Positions 15,428 through 23,555 of a stretch of 28,959 bases of DNA are shown piece after piece. The DNA comes from DATDUW01 sp035290185. Lineage in GTDB: Bacteria > Patescibacteriota > Patescibacteriia > UBA9934 > GWF2-40-263. The stretch covers positions 1 to 28,959 of the forward strand of contig DATDUW010000005.1 of assembly GCA_035290185.1 (NCBI GenBank). Reading direction: 5' to 3'. Position 1 is the stretch's first letter, and the number at the start of each line of letters is the position of its first letter. Under the pieces are notes generated by a model. The model was not told the origin of the DNA and did not search any database. It saw only the letters and a program-made list of their open reading frames with translations. Both the position numbers and the translations under genes were made by a program.

Positions 15428-15967
15428 ATGGGGAGACCTTTTTTCATTTTGGCGATCATGGCTGTTTTCCTGGTTGGAGCTGGTTGCGCCGATTCTAAGG
15501 CATCGCTCCAGTCGTCACCATCTTCCGCGCAAACGTATGAGAATGTGGACTATGGGTTTGTTTTTGATTTTTCCAAAGGAATGGAGATGAAACCGCGACC
15601 ACAGGAACAACAGGCCACCCTGTTCTACGGTCTTCCTGCCAATTTTTTTGCCTCGCTGCGGGATCTAAACCGGCCTGACGAAAAAGAAATCGTGAGCATT
15701 GCTTATTTTTATGTAATGGAGAATGTTTCGCTGGATCAGTTTACATCAGCGCTAACCGCTTCCGACCCGCAAAACGTCCGCGTCCTTGAGACCACGGATC
15801 TCTCCTCTGGTGGTCTGAACATGAAAAAAATCGTAAGTACGACCGCTTCCGGCATCAACAAGACGAATTATCTCTTCTGGCGCGAAACGAATGCGATTGT
15901 TGTTTCCGTTATGCTGGAGGAAGAGCCGGTGTTTGACCCCATCCTTCAGACGTTCCGAATCAAATAA
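15428..15967 (+). CDS. Putative lipoprotein of unknown function
   Basis: This 179-residue protein has a lipoprotein signal: a hydrophobic stretch FFILAIMAVFLV followed by the lipobox VGAGC with Cys20. It is therefore likely exported and lipidated at the membrane surface. The mature part, after a Ser-rich spacer, starts with YENVDYGFVFDFSKGMEMKPR. This pattern (a folded domain beginning Y-G-F-x-F-x-[FY]-P/S-x-G) resembles the PsbP-like surface lipoproteins often seen in this type of bacterium, but the match is only by eye. A GAGGAA Shine-Dalgarno sequence lies about 10 nt before the ATG. It may be co-transcribed with tRNA-Lys, as no terminator separates them. Confidence 0.75.
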   Translation: MGRPFFILAIMAVFLVGAGCADSKASLQSSPSSAQTYENVDYGFVFDFSKGMEMKPRPQEQQATLFYGLPANFFASLRDLNRPDEKEIVSIAYFYVMENVSLDQFTSALTASDPQNVRVLETTDLSSGGLNMKKIVSTTASGINKTNYLFWRETNAIVVSVMLEEEPVFDPILQTFRIK

Positions 15968-16008
15968 GGAACGGCAAAAGTTCGTCTTCCACGGGCGGAT
16001 TTTTTTGT

Positions 16009-16827
16009 ATGCTTGGTCATCTCATTTACAACTATCAGCATTTAGATGATGTGCGCATTCAACAGGAAATTTCTAAAGGCCTGTATGCGCCCCATTTCGA
16101 TGGGAATTATCTCGTTCATGCATACAATGGCAAACCGGAATTCGGTTATAAGAAATATCTTGAAGACCGTTTAATCCGTATTCCCAATCGTGGCCATTAT
16201 CGCGGAGCCGTTGAACTCATAAACGCGGGACTCGCCGTTTTTTTGGAGATGCGTCGGGGACCGCGTTACGTCCTGGTGACGGCTGCGGATACGTGGGTAC
16301 TCAACGTGGATTTTTTTGCAGGTTTAGTTAGGGAAATGGAACAGGGAGGAAAGGTCCTCGCCGCGAGTTCATGGGGCCGTGCCGTGTCTCCGGAAAAGCC
16401 AAGCGGATTTTCAACGGATTTTTTTCTTCTGGATCTGGAATGGAATCGGAAGGCCAAGGTGTTTCCGCTCGACTACGATGCCTTCGTAAAAAAGTTTTCG
16501 GACGTCTTCGCCCTTCAGTTCGTCCAGCCAACCGTAGAAGGGGCTGTTCTCTACAAGTTTCAAAAATATTTTTTGGATCATTTTGAAGACAACGACGTGT
16601 GGCAAGAGCGCAATAAAGCTTTTCGCCGAATTATTGAACGAGAACCCGTCCATGGCCCCAAAGGAGATCGTCAGGAAAATTGGCCGGAGATTGGGTTGTA
16701 TACGTCGCCGGCTCCAGAAGAGAAACGGAAGGCGCTGAAAAAGCTCAAACTCGACTTGGGGCCGCAGATGCATCGACTGCTGACGGAGAGAGACGTGTCG
16801 TATTACAACAAGATCGGGGGTCGATAA
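16009..16827 (+). CDS. Hypothetical protein, possibly glycosyltransferase-like (GT-A fold)
   Basis: I do not firmly recognise this 272-residue protein. It has no signal peptide or membrane span. Residues 55-100 read like part of a GT-A nucleotide-sugar transferase: a conserved-looking HYRGAVELINAGLAVF helix, then a strand RYVLVTAADTWVLN that ends in an acidic turn (Asp94). In many GT-A enzymes such a strand and turn carry the metal-binding Asp. A later segment, GFSTDFFLLDLEWNRKA, would be an additional strand pair. The C-terminal 70 residues are charged and helical. The usual DxD motif is not clear and no acceptor domain is recognised. An alternative is a lineage-specific enzyme of unknown role. 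No Shine-Dalgarno sequence precedes the ATG. Confidence 0.6.
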   Translation: MLGHLIYNYQHLDDVRIQQEISKGLYAPHFDGNYLVHAYNGKPEFGYKKYLEDRLIRIPNRGHYRGAVELINAGLAVFLEMRRGPRYVLVTAADTWVLNVDFFAGLVREMEQGGKVLAASSWGRAVSPEKPSGFSTDFFLLDLEWNRKAKVFPLDYDAFVKKFSDVFALQFVQPTVEGAVLYKFQKYFLDHFEDNDVWQERNKAFRRIIEREPVHGPKGDRQENWPEIGLYTSPAPEEKRKALKKLKLDLGPQMHRLLTERDVSYYNKIGGR

Positions 16828-16945
16828 TAAAAAAATTAAGAACGTTTGGCTTGGAAATATTGACGAGGCGGCTGCTTTATGAGAAGAAGTCGTTAGTTTG
16901 TGATGATTTTCGATCGGTCTTTTTCAATCTAAACGAGGGGAGCTA

Positions 16946-18172
16946 ATGGCCATGAATCAAAAGGAACGCATTGCAAGGAATCCCCGTTTGCTCTTTTTGG
17001 GGCGGGCGCTCGTTGAAACAAAAACCCTCTCCGCCGTCCTTGTCCTGTTCTATCTCCACCGCGGGTTGGAACTCGGCGAGATCTTTTTTTTGAGCATCGT
17101 CTGGTCACTCACGAGTCTGGCTACGGAGGTTCCTTCCGGATACTTAGCCGACCTTATCGGACGCAAGCGGACGCTCCTGCTTGGTGTGTTCCTCTTGTTT
17201 TGTTCACAGGTGGTTACATTGTTCGCCTGGGGCTTCTGGCCATTCGTGGGAGTCTTCATTCTCATGTCAGCCTCTTTCTCATGCTTCTCAGGAACCGAAG
17301 AGGCCATGCTCTTTGAGAGCTTGGAAGAGAGCGGAAAAAGCCACGAGATGAATGCGCGAAACGGGAAACTCCTTTCCGCACGGTCGTTTCCTGACATTCT
17401 CGTTCCCGCAATCGGGGCGTTCATTGCGCGTGACCTTGCTGAGGATCAGTTCCGATTCCTGATTCTTCTCAACACGGTCGCTGCATTTGCTGCTTTCGCC
17501 ATCCTCGCCTGCCTGGTTGAACCAACACGGACGCAAAGCGTCGTCGAAAAGGAATGTGGCATCTTCGTACAAAGCATCCGAACGATCACGACCCAGCCGT
17601 GGCTGCTCAAGGTAGCCTGCAACAAGATCCTCGTGTTTGTCGCCGTGTTCGTTACATGGCGAGTAACCCAGCCATTTTTAACAGCACATGGGTTTTCCAT
17701 CGAGGCGCTTGGCGTGTTCTATGTGGTGTTTCAAGGGTTGGATTTTGTCGGCGGTTGGTTCGCTGGGAAGATTGAGCGCTCGCTTGGGACCGTAAGAACG
17801 ATCACCTTGATTCCGGTCGTCATGATCGGCACACTCGTCATTGCCGTCTTCTCTGGATACCCTATCGTCGTATTCGTCGCACTCGCGTTTTCGCTTTCGA
17901 TGAATTCCTTACGTGATGCAATGTTCTCTCACGCGATCAATTGCCGCATTGCCTCGCGTAGCCGAGCGACGACGCTTTCAAACCTTAATGTGATCAAGGG
18001 AATCCTTGATATCCCGGTCCTTCTGCTCGCCGGATGGCTCTCGATCTTGTCGCTTGATTTTCCCCTCGCGCTCGCTGCCGTCCTCTGCCTGGTCGTCCTT
18101 GTCTTTCTCCCGATACGGAAAACCGAACTCATTTCTAAGGTTTCCCCGGCTTCTTCGGCGTCATGTGTATGA
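16946..18172 (+). CDS. Major facilitator superfamily transporter
   Basis: This 408-residue integral membrane protein has about 12 hydrophobic segments. After the second segment comes the MFS motif A variant GYLADLIGRKRTLLLG (about 66-81), which marks the cytoplasmic loop between helices 2 and 3. The order (two six-helix bundles joined by a charged middle loop around residues 190-215) fits a drug/metabolite efflux-type MFS protein. The substrate cannot be told from sequence. A Shine-Dalgarno sequence GAGGGGAG lies 3-10 nt before the ATG at 16946; the ATG at 16952 is an alternative. Codons look more C-ending than in neighbouring genes, which may point to recent acquisition (impression, not counted). 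No partner regulator is next to it. Confidence 0.9.
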   Translation: MAMNQKERIARNPRLLFLGRALVETKTLSAVLVLFYLHRGLELGEIFFLSIVWSLTSLATEVPSGYLADLIGRKRTLLLGVFLLFCSQVVTLFAWGFWPFVGVFILMSASFSCFSGTEEAMLFESLEESGKSHEMNARNGKLLSARSFPDILVPAIGAFIARDLAEDQFRFLILLNTVAAFAAFAILACLVEPTRTQSVVEKECGIFVQSIRTITTQPWLLKVACNKILVFVAVFVTWRVTQPFLTAHGFSIEALGVFYVVFQGLDFVGGWFAGKIERSLGTVRTITLIPVVMIGTLVIAVFSGYPIVVFVALAFSLSMNSLRDAMFSHAINCRIASRSRATTLSNLNVIKGILDIPVLLLAGWLSILSLDFPLALAAVLCLVVLVFLPIRKTELISKVSPASSASCV

Positions 18173-18201
18173 GGATTTCGACCCCATTGCTTGCATGCCT
18201 T

Positions 18202-18235
18202 TTCGGGATTTTCGACAATTCGGGATTTTCGACAA
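18202..18235. repeat. Perfect tandem duplication of a 17-bp unit
   Basis: The unit TTCGGGATTTTCGACAA occurs twice without a gap (18202-18218 and 18219-18235). It lies in the 276-bp non-coding stretch between the MFS gene and dnaE. Apart from the possible dnaE promoter at its right end, I see nothing else in that stretch. Confidence 0.85.
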
Positions 18236-18387
18236 TAGGAGGGTGACCGCTATCATCATGCCGCACTTCGACAGGAGCCGCTTCTCGGCATCGTGTCGGG
18301 GTGCGGTTTTCTGTTTTTCTCCGAACAGAGGGCTGGTCTCGATCCGCCCTTACAAACCGATCTCTTTCCTTTCAACATTTCCACCCA

Positions 18388-18416
18388 TTTTCATTTCCCT
18401 CCCCGGATGCTACCTT
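18388..18416 (+). promoter_or_regulatory. Possible TG-extended promoter of dnaE
   Basis: TTTTCA (18388-18393), a 17-bp spacer and TACCTT (18411-18416) with an upstream TGC. The predicted start near 18423 gives a leader of about 26 nt. Confidence 0.4.
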
Positions 18417-18448
18417 GGCCTGTGATTTGATCTGTCTATCGATGGCCT

Positions 18449-21400
18449 ATGTCGAGCCGCTTTGTCCACCTCCATCTTCACAGCCACTATTCGCTTTTGG
18501 AAGCGCTTCCGAAAGTGAAAACGCTTATGAAGGCCTTGAAGGAAAAGGAGATGGATGCGTTTGCCCTGACCGATAACGGCGTTTTATATGGCGTCATTGA
18601 TGCTTATCAAAAAGCGGAAGAGGCCGGTCTAAAGCTCATCATCGGCATGGATGCCTACCTTGCTCCGCATGGGCGGCATCAGAAGCGGGCGCGCATTGAT
18701 ACGAAACCGGATCGCCTTGTTCTTCTTGCAGAAAATATCGAGGGGTACCGCAATCTTGTGAAGCTCTCCTCCTTGGGTTTTCTCGAGGGTTTTTACTATA
18801 AACCGCGTCTTGATAAGGAATTGTTAAAGGAGTTTTGTTTGGGAAAACCGCATGGACTCATTGCGCTTTCGGGGGGGCGGTTTGGCGAAATCGATCAGGC
18901 GTTGGCTACGGAAAATGCGGCGCAAGCCGAAGAAAGAGCCCGAGAATATGCGGAGCTCTTTGGAAACGGGAATTTTTTTCTGGAGCTGGTAGACCGACCC
19001 GAGATTCCCGAGCAGGAGGCGATCAATGCTCAGCTAGTTGAACTGGGGAAGAAACTAAATCTTCCTCTGGTCGCGACCAAGAATGTTTTTTATTTGAAAC
19101 CAGACGAGCACGAAGCCTGGAAAATTTTGCAGTGCGTCCAGGGCGGAAAGACGCTCGAACATCTTGAACGCGTCCAAACCGTGGAGTTTGATGCTTCGCT
19201 TGTCGATGGGGTGTATATGGAGGAACGTTTCAAAGATGTCCCAGAGGCCATTGAAAATACCCGACGCATTGCGGACCGATGCACGGTCAAATTTGAACTC
19301 GGAAAATGGAATTTTGCCAATATTGAAGTGCCGGAAGGCATGACACATCTTGAATATTTGCGTCAACGTGCTTTTGCCGAGCTTCCGGAGAAAATTGGGG
19401 GAGGACTGACGGAAGAAATGAGAAAGCGTCTGGACTATGAGCTTTCCGTCATTGAGATGAAGGGGTTCGCGCCATACTTTTTGATCGTGTCCGACTATAT
19501 CCAGTGGGCGCGGCGAAACGGCATTGTCACGACCACGCGTGGATCTGCCGCAGGATCCCTTGTAAGTTTTGCCATTGGAATTTCTACCGTTGATCCGTTG
19601 CGCTATCAGCTTCCGTTCGAACGATTCCTGAATCCAGAACGTCCCTCTGCACCAGACGTTGACGGCGATTTCGCGGACAACCGCCGCGACGAGATGTTGC
19701 GCTATGTTTCAGAAAAATACGGCGCGGATAAAGTGGCACAGATCTGTACGTTCGGAACCATGATGGCGCGTGGTAGCGTGCGGGACGTGGGACGCGCGCT
19801 GGGGTACCCCTACGGGTACGTGGATGAAATCGCCAAGCTTGTTCCTATGGGCAGCCAGGGATTTCCCATGACCTTAACACGTGCACTTGAAGAGACGGAA
19901 GATCTCAAGAAGCGCTACGATGGTGATCCACAAGTTCGCCGGCTCATTGACCTGGCCAAACGTATCGAGGGCTGTGCACGCCATGTTTCCATCCATGCGG
20001 CCGGCGTGGTCATTGCTCCAACGCCATTGACCGATTTTACACCGCTGCAGGTTGAAACACGCGAAGGGAAAGTCATCACGCAGTACGAGATGAAGTCCGT
20101 GGAGGCTGCCGGGCTCCTTAAAATGGATTTTTTGGGTATTCGCAACCTTTCCATTCTTGGGGATGCTGTGAAGCTGGTAAAGAAGACAAAGGGGGTGGAA
20201 ATCATCCTTGAGCGCATTCCCGTGGACGACCAAAAGACGTTTGATCTGTTGGCAGCCGGGTATACCATGGGAACCTTTCAGCTCAATGGTGATGGCATGA
20301 CCAAATATCTCATGGAATTAAAGCCCACGCGCATCGAAGATATTATGGCCATGGTCGCCCTCTACCGTCCGGGGCCGATCGATTCCATCCCCGAATACAT
20401 CCGCCGCAAGCACGATCCGTCGCTTGTTGCTTATGCAGATCCGCGCTTGTGCGAGATTTTGGAACGTTCCTACGGCGTTTTGGTTTATCAGGACGACGTC
20501 ATGCTTATTGCTATCAAGTTGGCCGGTTATTCGTGGCTTGAAGCGGATAAACTACGCAAAGCCATGGGGAAAAAAATTCCGGAGGAGATGGCAAAGCAGA
20601 AGGAAAAGCTCATCAGCGGGTTCACGGATCACGGGTTGTCGCAGGCAAAGGCGCAGGATCTTTGGAAACTTATTGAGCCGTTTGCCGCCTATGGATTTAA
20701 CAAGGCTCACGCCGCCAGTTACGGCATGGTCGCCTATTTTACAGCCTATTTGAAGGCAAATTTTCCGGCTGAATACATGACCGCGCTCATGACGGCGGAA
20801 TCCGGCGACCTTGAGACGATCGGGGATGCTGTAAAAGAATGCGAGCGGATGGAAATTCGTGTGTTGCCGCCGGATTTGAATGAGTCGGAGGCCATGTTTA
20901 CCTATGTGGACGATCAGACAATCCGTTTCGGACTTTTTGTTATCAAAAATCTTGGCGAGGAGGTCGTGGACGCCATTATTGCCGAGCGTCGAACGCACGG
21001 TCCCTATCAAGATTTAGCTGATTTTGCCGAGCGTTTACATCATCGTGCGTTCAATAAGAAGTCACTGGAAGCCCTTGCAAAGGTCGGCGCGCTTGATCGG
21101 TTTGCCGAGCGCCGGCAGATTCTTGAGAACATCGATCGGATTCTGTTCTTCAACCGGGAATCAGGACAGAGTCGGGCGCAGAACCAAGGATCGCTTTTTG
21201 ACCTGGCCCCGTCTATGGCCGTGGAAAAATTGCGGCTCCATCCGGTTCCCCCTGCGCCGCGTTCCGAACTTCTGGCGTGGGAACGCGAACTTCTCGGCTT
21301 GTATGTGAGTGAACACCCGTTTCGTCCGATAGCGGAAAAATTCGGGACCCTTTTGACCCCCTGTTCCCAGGTGGCACAACAAGCAGACCGCTGTCTTGTG

Positions 21401-21946
21401 CGTGCTGGCGGCATTGTAACTTCCATCAAGGAAATTACGACGAAGAAAGGGGAACGCATGGCGTTCGTTGGCCTGGAGGACGGAAAGGGAACCGTGGAGG
21501 TGGTTGTTTTTCCTTCCGTTTTTCAATCCTGTGCGGCCGCGTTGGCGCTTGACGCCCTCGTGCTGGTTGGCGCCACGGTTTCGCGCCGCCCGGAAGAAGA
21601 AACAAAACTTCTGGCTAATTTTATTACAAAGATCGAGGAGGATCGTCTGGAAGAGACGATTGCTTGGCTCAAGGAAGAAAAACAAAATCGCGGCTTGGAT
21701 GTCAAACAGGAAACGACTCCCCCTCCGTCGCTTTGTATTGTTTTGGGAACCGTTTCCCCGGAGACGCTTGAAAATTTGCGAACGCTGTTTCAGTCTTCGT
21801 CCGGAACGCATCAGGTCCAGTTTCTCATTCGTTCCGCAGGTGCGGAACGCCGTGTTCAGACGGATTATTTCGTTGCGCCTTCCCCGGAGCTTCTGAAAGA
21901 GATCGCTGGTATGGTAGGCCGGCAAAACGTTTCTCTTTTTCCTTGA
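18449..21946 (+). CDS. dnaE: DNA polymerase III alpha subunit
   Basis: DnaE is the replicative polymerase subunit. The 1165-residue product has a PHP domain at the start (HLHLHSHYSLLEAL), then the palm with PDVDGDF (Asp405 and Asp407) and MDFLGIRNL (Asp560) as the three catalytic acids. Other family blocks are TTRGSAAGSLVSFAIGI, YRPGPIDSIPEYI, VYQDDVM and AAYGFNKAHAASYG. A beta-clamp binding motif QGSLFD is at 913-918, and the C-terminal OB fold starts near 980 (VRAGGIVTSIKE). Its architecture is DnaE1-type, not PolC, so there is no built-in DEDD exonuclease. Several PHP metal ligands are changed (TDN instead of TDH, MDAY instead of EAY), so PHP proofreading looks unlikely. The upstream gap holds a weak promoter. 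The next gene has its own promoter over the dnaE 3' end. Confidence 0.97.
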   Translation: MSSRFVHLHLHSHYSLLEALPKVKTLMKALKEKEMDAFALTDNGVLYGVIDAYQKAEEAGLKLIIGMDAYLAPHGRHQKRARIDTKPDRLVLLAENIEGYRNLVKLSSLGFLEGFYYKPRLDKELLKEFCLGKPHGLIALSGGRFGEIDQALATENAAQAEERAREYAELFGNGNFFLELVDRPEIPEQEAINAQLVELGKKLNLPLVATKNVFYLKPDEHEAWKILQCVQGGKTLEHLERVQTVEFDASLVDGVYMEERFKDVPEAIENTRRIADRCTVKFELGKWNFANIEVPEGMTHLEYLRQRAFAELPEKIGGGLTEEMRKRLDYELSVIEMKGFAPYFLIVSDYIQWARRNGIVTTTRGSAAGSLVSFAIGISTVDPLRYQLPFERFLNPERPSAPDVDGDFADNRRDEMLRYVSEKYGADKVAQICTFGTMMARGSVRDVGRALGYPYGYVDEIAKLVPMGSQGFPMTLTRALEETEDLKKRYDGDPQVRRLIDLAKRIEGCARHVSIHAAGVVIAPTPLTDFTPLQVETREGKVITQYEMKSVEAAGLLKMDFLGIRNLSILGDAVKLVKKTKGVEIILERIPVDDQKTFDLLAAGYTMGTFQLNGDGMTKYLMELKPTRIEDIMAMVALYRPGPIDSIPEYIRRKHDPSLVAYADPRLCEILERSYGVLVYQDDVMLIAIKLAGYSWLEADKLRKAMGKKIPEEMAKQKEKLISGFTDHGLSQAKAQDLWKLIEPFAAYGFNKAHAASYGMVAYFTAYLKANFPAEYMTALMTAESGDLETIGDAVKECERMEIRVLPPDLNESEAMFTYVDDQTIRFGLFVIKNLGEEVVDAIIAERRTHGPYQDLADFAERLHHRAFNKKSLEALAKVGALDRFAERRQILENIDRILFFNRESGQSRAQNQGSLFDLAPSMAVEKLRLHPVPPAPRSELLAWERELLGLYVSEHPFRPIAEKFGTLLTPCSQVAQQADRCLVRAGGIVTSIKEITTKKGERMAFVGLEDGKGTVEVVVFPSVFQSCAAALALDALVLVGATVSRRPEEETKLLANFITKIEEDRLEETIAWLKEEKQNRGLDVKQETTPPPSLCIVLGTVSPETLENLRTLFQSSSGTHQVQFLIRSAGAERRVQTDYFVAPSPELLKEIAGMVGRQNVSLFP

Positions 21947-21953
21947 AGTTTTT

Positions 21954-21982
21954 TTTGGTTTTTCGAACCGTCGTGTTATACT
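21954..21982 (+). promoter_or_regulatory. TG-extended promoter of the baseplate-J-like gene
   Basis: TTTGGT (21954-21959), a 17-bp spacer and TATACT (21977-21982) with an extended TGT. The start near 21989 would leave only about 14 nt before the ATG at 22003. This supports that ATG over the in-frame TTG at 21943. Confidence 0.45.
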
Positions 21983-22002
21983 TTGAAAGGATACCCTTCT
22001 TC

Positions 22003-23265
22003 ATGGAACCGAAAACGAATGAACGGAGGAAAACGGGAACACGGAAACCAGCGGTTAAGCGAACGGCTGCTGTACCGAAAGTCGTCCCCTTGCCTCCTTC
22101 AACCCTTTCTTTGCGTGTCTATCGCCGTATTGCCGGGGCCTTTGCCCTTCTGGTCGGTGCCGTGCTTGTGTTTGTGATTTTTCTTTCCGTTTCGCGCGTC
22201 ACGGTGCGCATCGTTCCACAGCCACAAACAGTGAGTGCTTCCTTCCTAGCCGAGGTTTCTCCGACGGCTTCTGTTTCGGGAGCAGCTGTGCGCGGATCCG
22301 TTATTCAAAAGACGTTTGAGCAGGCGAAGGAGTTTGTTGTGACGGCGGGAGAAAAAAAAGAAGTGGAGGGAAAGGCGGGCGGAACGGTGACAATTTTTAA
22401 TGAGACATCTCGTTCCCAACCATTGGTGGCAACGACACGTTTGCTTACGCCGGAAGGAATACTCTTTCGGCTGGATGAGGGAGTGACGGTTCCGGCACGG
22501 GGAAGCGTGCAGGCCATTGTTCATGCGGATCAGGCGGGAAAACAAGGAGATGTGGAGCCGACGCGTTTTACGATTCCCGGCCTTTCTTCTTCTCTTCAAT
22601 CGGTCATCTATGCGACGAGCGACACGTCTTTGTCCGGCGGGGTACAGACCCTGGCGATTCTTTCTCAGGGCGAGCTCGATCAGGCCGCATCTTCTTTGGC
22701 GCTGGAAATGCTTGAGGCTGCCAAAGGGGAGCTTCAGGGGAACGGGAGGCCGCTGGCAGGGCAGCTGTTTGAATCTGAAACTCTGGAGCGCGCAAGTAAC
22801 GTGGTTCCAGGGACGGAAACCGACCGTTTTACCGTTTCGTTGACTTTGCGTGTTACAGCCTTTTTTTACCACCCTGAGGATGTAAAACGGCTGGCAGAGG
22901 CCAAACTTTATGAGGCACTTTCCGACGGGTTTACGTTTGTCTCCGTTCCATTAGAAGACGTCAAGCTTACGGTCCAGCGTCCGGAAACCGAAGAGACGCC
23001 AGCTCAGGTGCGCTTGTCGCTCACGGCCGTTTCCACTCTGGCCCCGACCCATCCGCTTTTGGATCAACGCACGCTCGCGGGTTTGCCTTTCGAGGAGGCG
23101 CGCAAGCGGCTCATGGATTCCGGCACGGTTAAGGACGTGCAATTCGATGCTTTTCCGCCCTGGTTACAGCGCTTACCGGCAGGGCGAGACCGCATGGAGA
23201 TTGTGATCGAGGAACCGGTTTCCGTTTCTGAAGAAGGGGGGCTGGGAGAGAAAAAGGAAAAATAG
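22003..23265 (+). CDS. Membrane-anchored baseplate-J-like protein
   Basis: This 420-residue protein has a basic cytoplasmic N-terminus (about 1-42), one membrane span (about 43-63, AFALLVGAVLVFVIFL), and a large extracytoplasmic part. The segment GGTVTIFNETSRSQPLVATTRLLTPEGILFRL, through VTVPARGSV and a later FTIPGL, matches the pattern of baseplate J/gp47-like domains annotated in many Patescibacteria. There the domain is part of single-pass surface proteins, not phage tails. The recurring elements are N-x-[ST] after a valine-rich strand, TRLLTPEG, VPARG and IPGL. The C-terminal 130 residues repeat a beta-alpha pattern. The exact role is unknown; a cell-envelope structural role is inferred. 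No phage genes are nearby. It sits between dnaE and the thrS T-box. Confidence 0.7.
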   Translation: MEPKTNERRKTGTRKPAVKRTAAVPKVVPLPPSTLSLRVYRRIAGAFALLVGAVLVFVIFLSVSRVTVRIVPQPQTVSASFLAEVSPTASVSGAAVRGSVIQKTFEQAKEFVVTAGEKKEVEGKAGGTVTIFNETSRSQPLVATTRLLTPEGILFRLDEGVTVPARGSVQAIVHADQAGKQGDVEPTRFTIPGLSSSLQSVIYATSDTSLSGGVQTLAILSQGELDQAASSLALEMLEAAKGELQGNGRPLAGQLFESETLERASNVVPGTETDRFTVSLTLRVTAFFYHPEDVKRLAEAKLYEALSDGFTFVSVPLEDVKLTVQRPETEETPAQVRLSLTAVSTLAPTHPLLDQRTLAGLPFEEARKRLMDSGTVKDVQFDAFPPWLQRLPAGRDRMEIVIEEPVSVSEEGGLGEKKEK

Positions 23266-23283
23266 GGTGTCGCTTGCTTGCGT

Positions 23284-23312
23284 TTTTCAAGGAGACGTTC
23301 TATCGTTAAAAT
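23284..23312 (+). promoter_or_regulatory. Promoter of the thrS T-box transcript
   Basis: TTTTCA (23284-23289), a 17-bp spacer and TAAAAT (23307-23312). The start is expected near 23319, just before Stem I of the T-box. Confidence 0.5.
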
Positions 23313-23319
23313 AACGCTA

Positions 23320-23540
23320 GGAATGGGAACATGTTTAAACCGAAACGGATGAAAGAGACTTGGGGTCGCGGCTGAGAGCCCTGGGAATCACGTCGGTCTG
23401 AATACCATCCCGGAAGTCGTTTTTCCAGGCGTTTTGGACAAAAAAGAGAGGCCTTTTCTAGAGACAACGGAAAATGGCAATTCGGGTGGAACCCCCCGTT
23501 GGACGGGGCCCGAAGATTATTCTTTAATCTTCGGTTTTTT
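23320..23540 (+). promoter_or_regulatory. T-box riboswitch (Thr specifier) with terminator and antiterminator, upstream of thrS
   Basis: A T-box senses uncharged tRNA and opens transcription of a tRNA synthetase gene. Stem I can be drawn: CCG (23340-23342), bulge, GGAT (23347-23350), loop GAAAG, AGAC (23356-23359), then GTCT (23396-23399), GAAT-ACC, ATCC (23407-23410) and CGG. The specifier ACC (23404-23406) reads Thr and is followed by A, in the canonical GAA-N-specifier-A context. The antiterminator is complete: TTCGGG (23481-23486) pairs with CCCGAA (23509-23514), has the 7-nt bulge TGGAACC (23487-23493), and an upper stem CCCCGT/ACGGGG. TGG in the bulge pairs with the CCA end, and the next A predicts a U discriminator in tRNA-Thr. 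The terminator shares CGAA with the antiterminator. Confidence 0.9.
23511..23540 (+). terminator. T-box intrinsic terminator before thrS
   Basis: A 9-bp stem CGAAGATTA/TAATCTTCG (23511-23519 and 23525-23533) with a 5-nt loop and a six-T run (23535-23540). Its 5' arm begins inside the antiterminator 3' arm, so the two structures exclude each other. It ends 15 nt before the thrS ATG. Confidence 0.9.
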
Positions 23541-23555
23541 AAACCGAAAAATTCT

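Noticed and set aside
15238..15459. Minus-strand frame of 73 residues with an R-A-E-G-F-E-P-P-T-K-W-L-R-type segment
   Set aside because: It is the complement of the tRNA-Lys gene; this is a well-known false ORF in many genomes.
21161..21925. Minus-strand frame of 254 residues inside dnaE
   Set aside because: It is the shadow of the dnaE OB-fold region, with no recognisable domain or upstream signals.
22003..23265. Phage-tail baseplate gene indicating a prophage
   Set aside because: The protein has a cytoplasmic N-terminus and one membrane span, and no phage genes are near; it fits surface proteins of Patescibacteria better.
23302..23315. Palindrome CGTTA-AAA-TAACG as an operator before thrS
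   Set aside because: It overlaps the likely -10 box and is only 5 bp; the T-box already explains regulation.
23499..23555. N-terminal extension of ThrRS by 19 residues
   Set aside because: It would translate the T-box antiterminator and terminator, and its sequence is unlike ThrRS.
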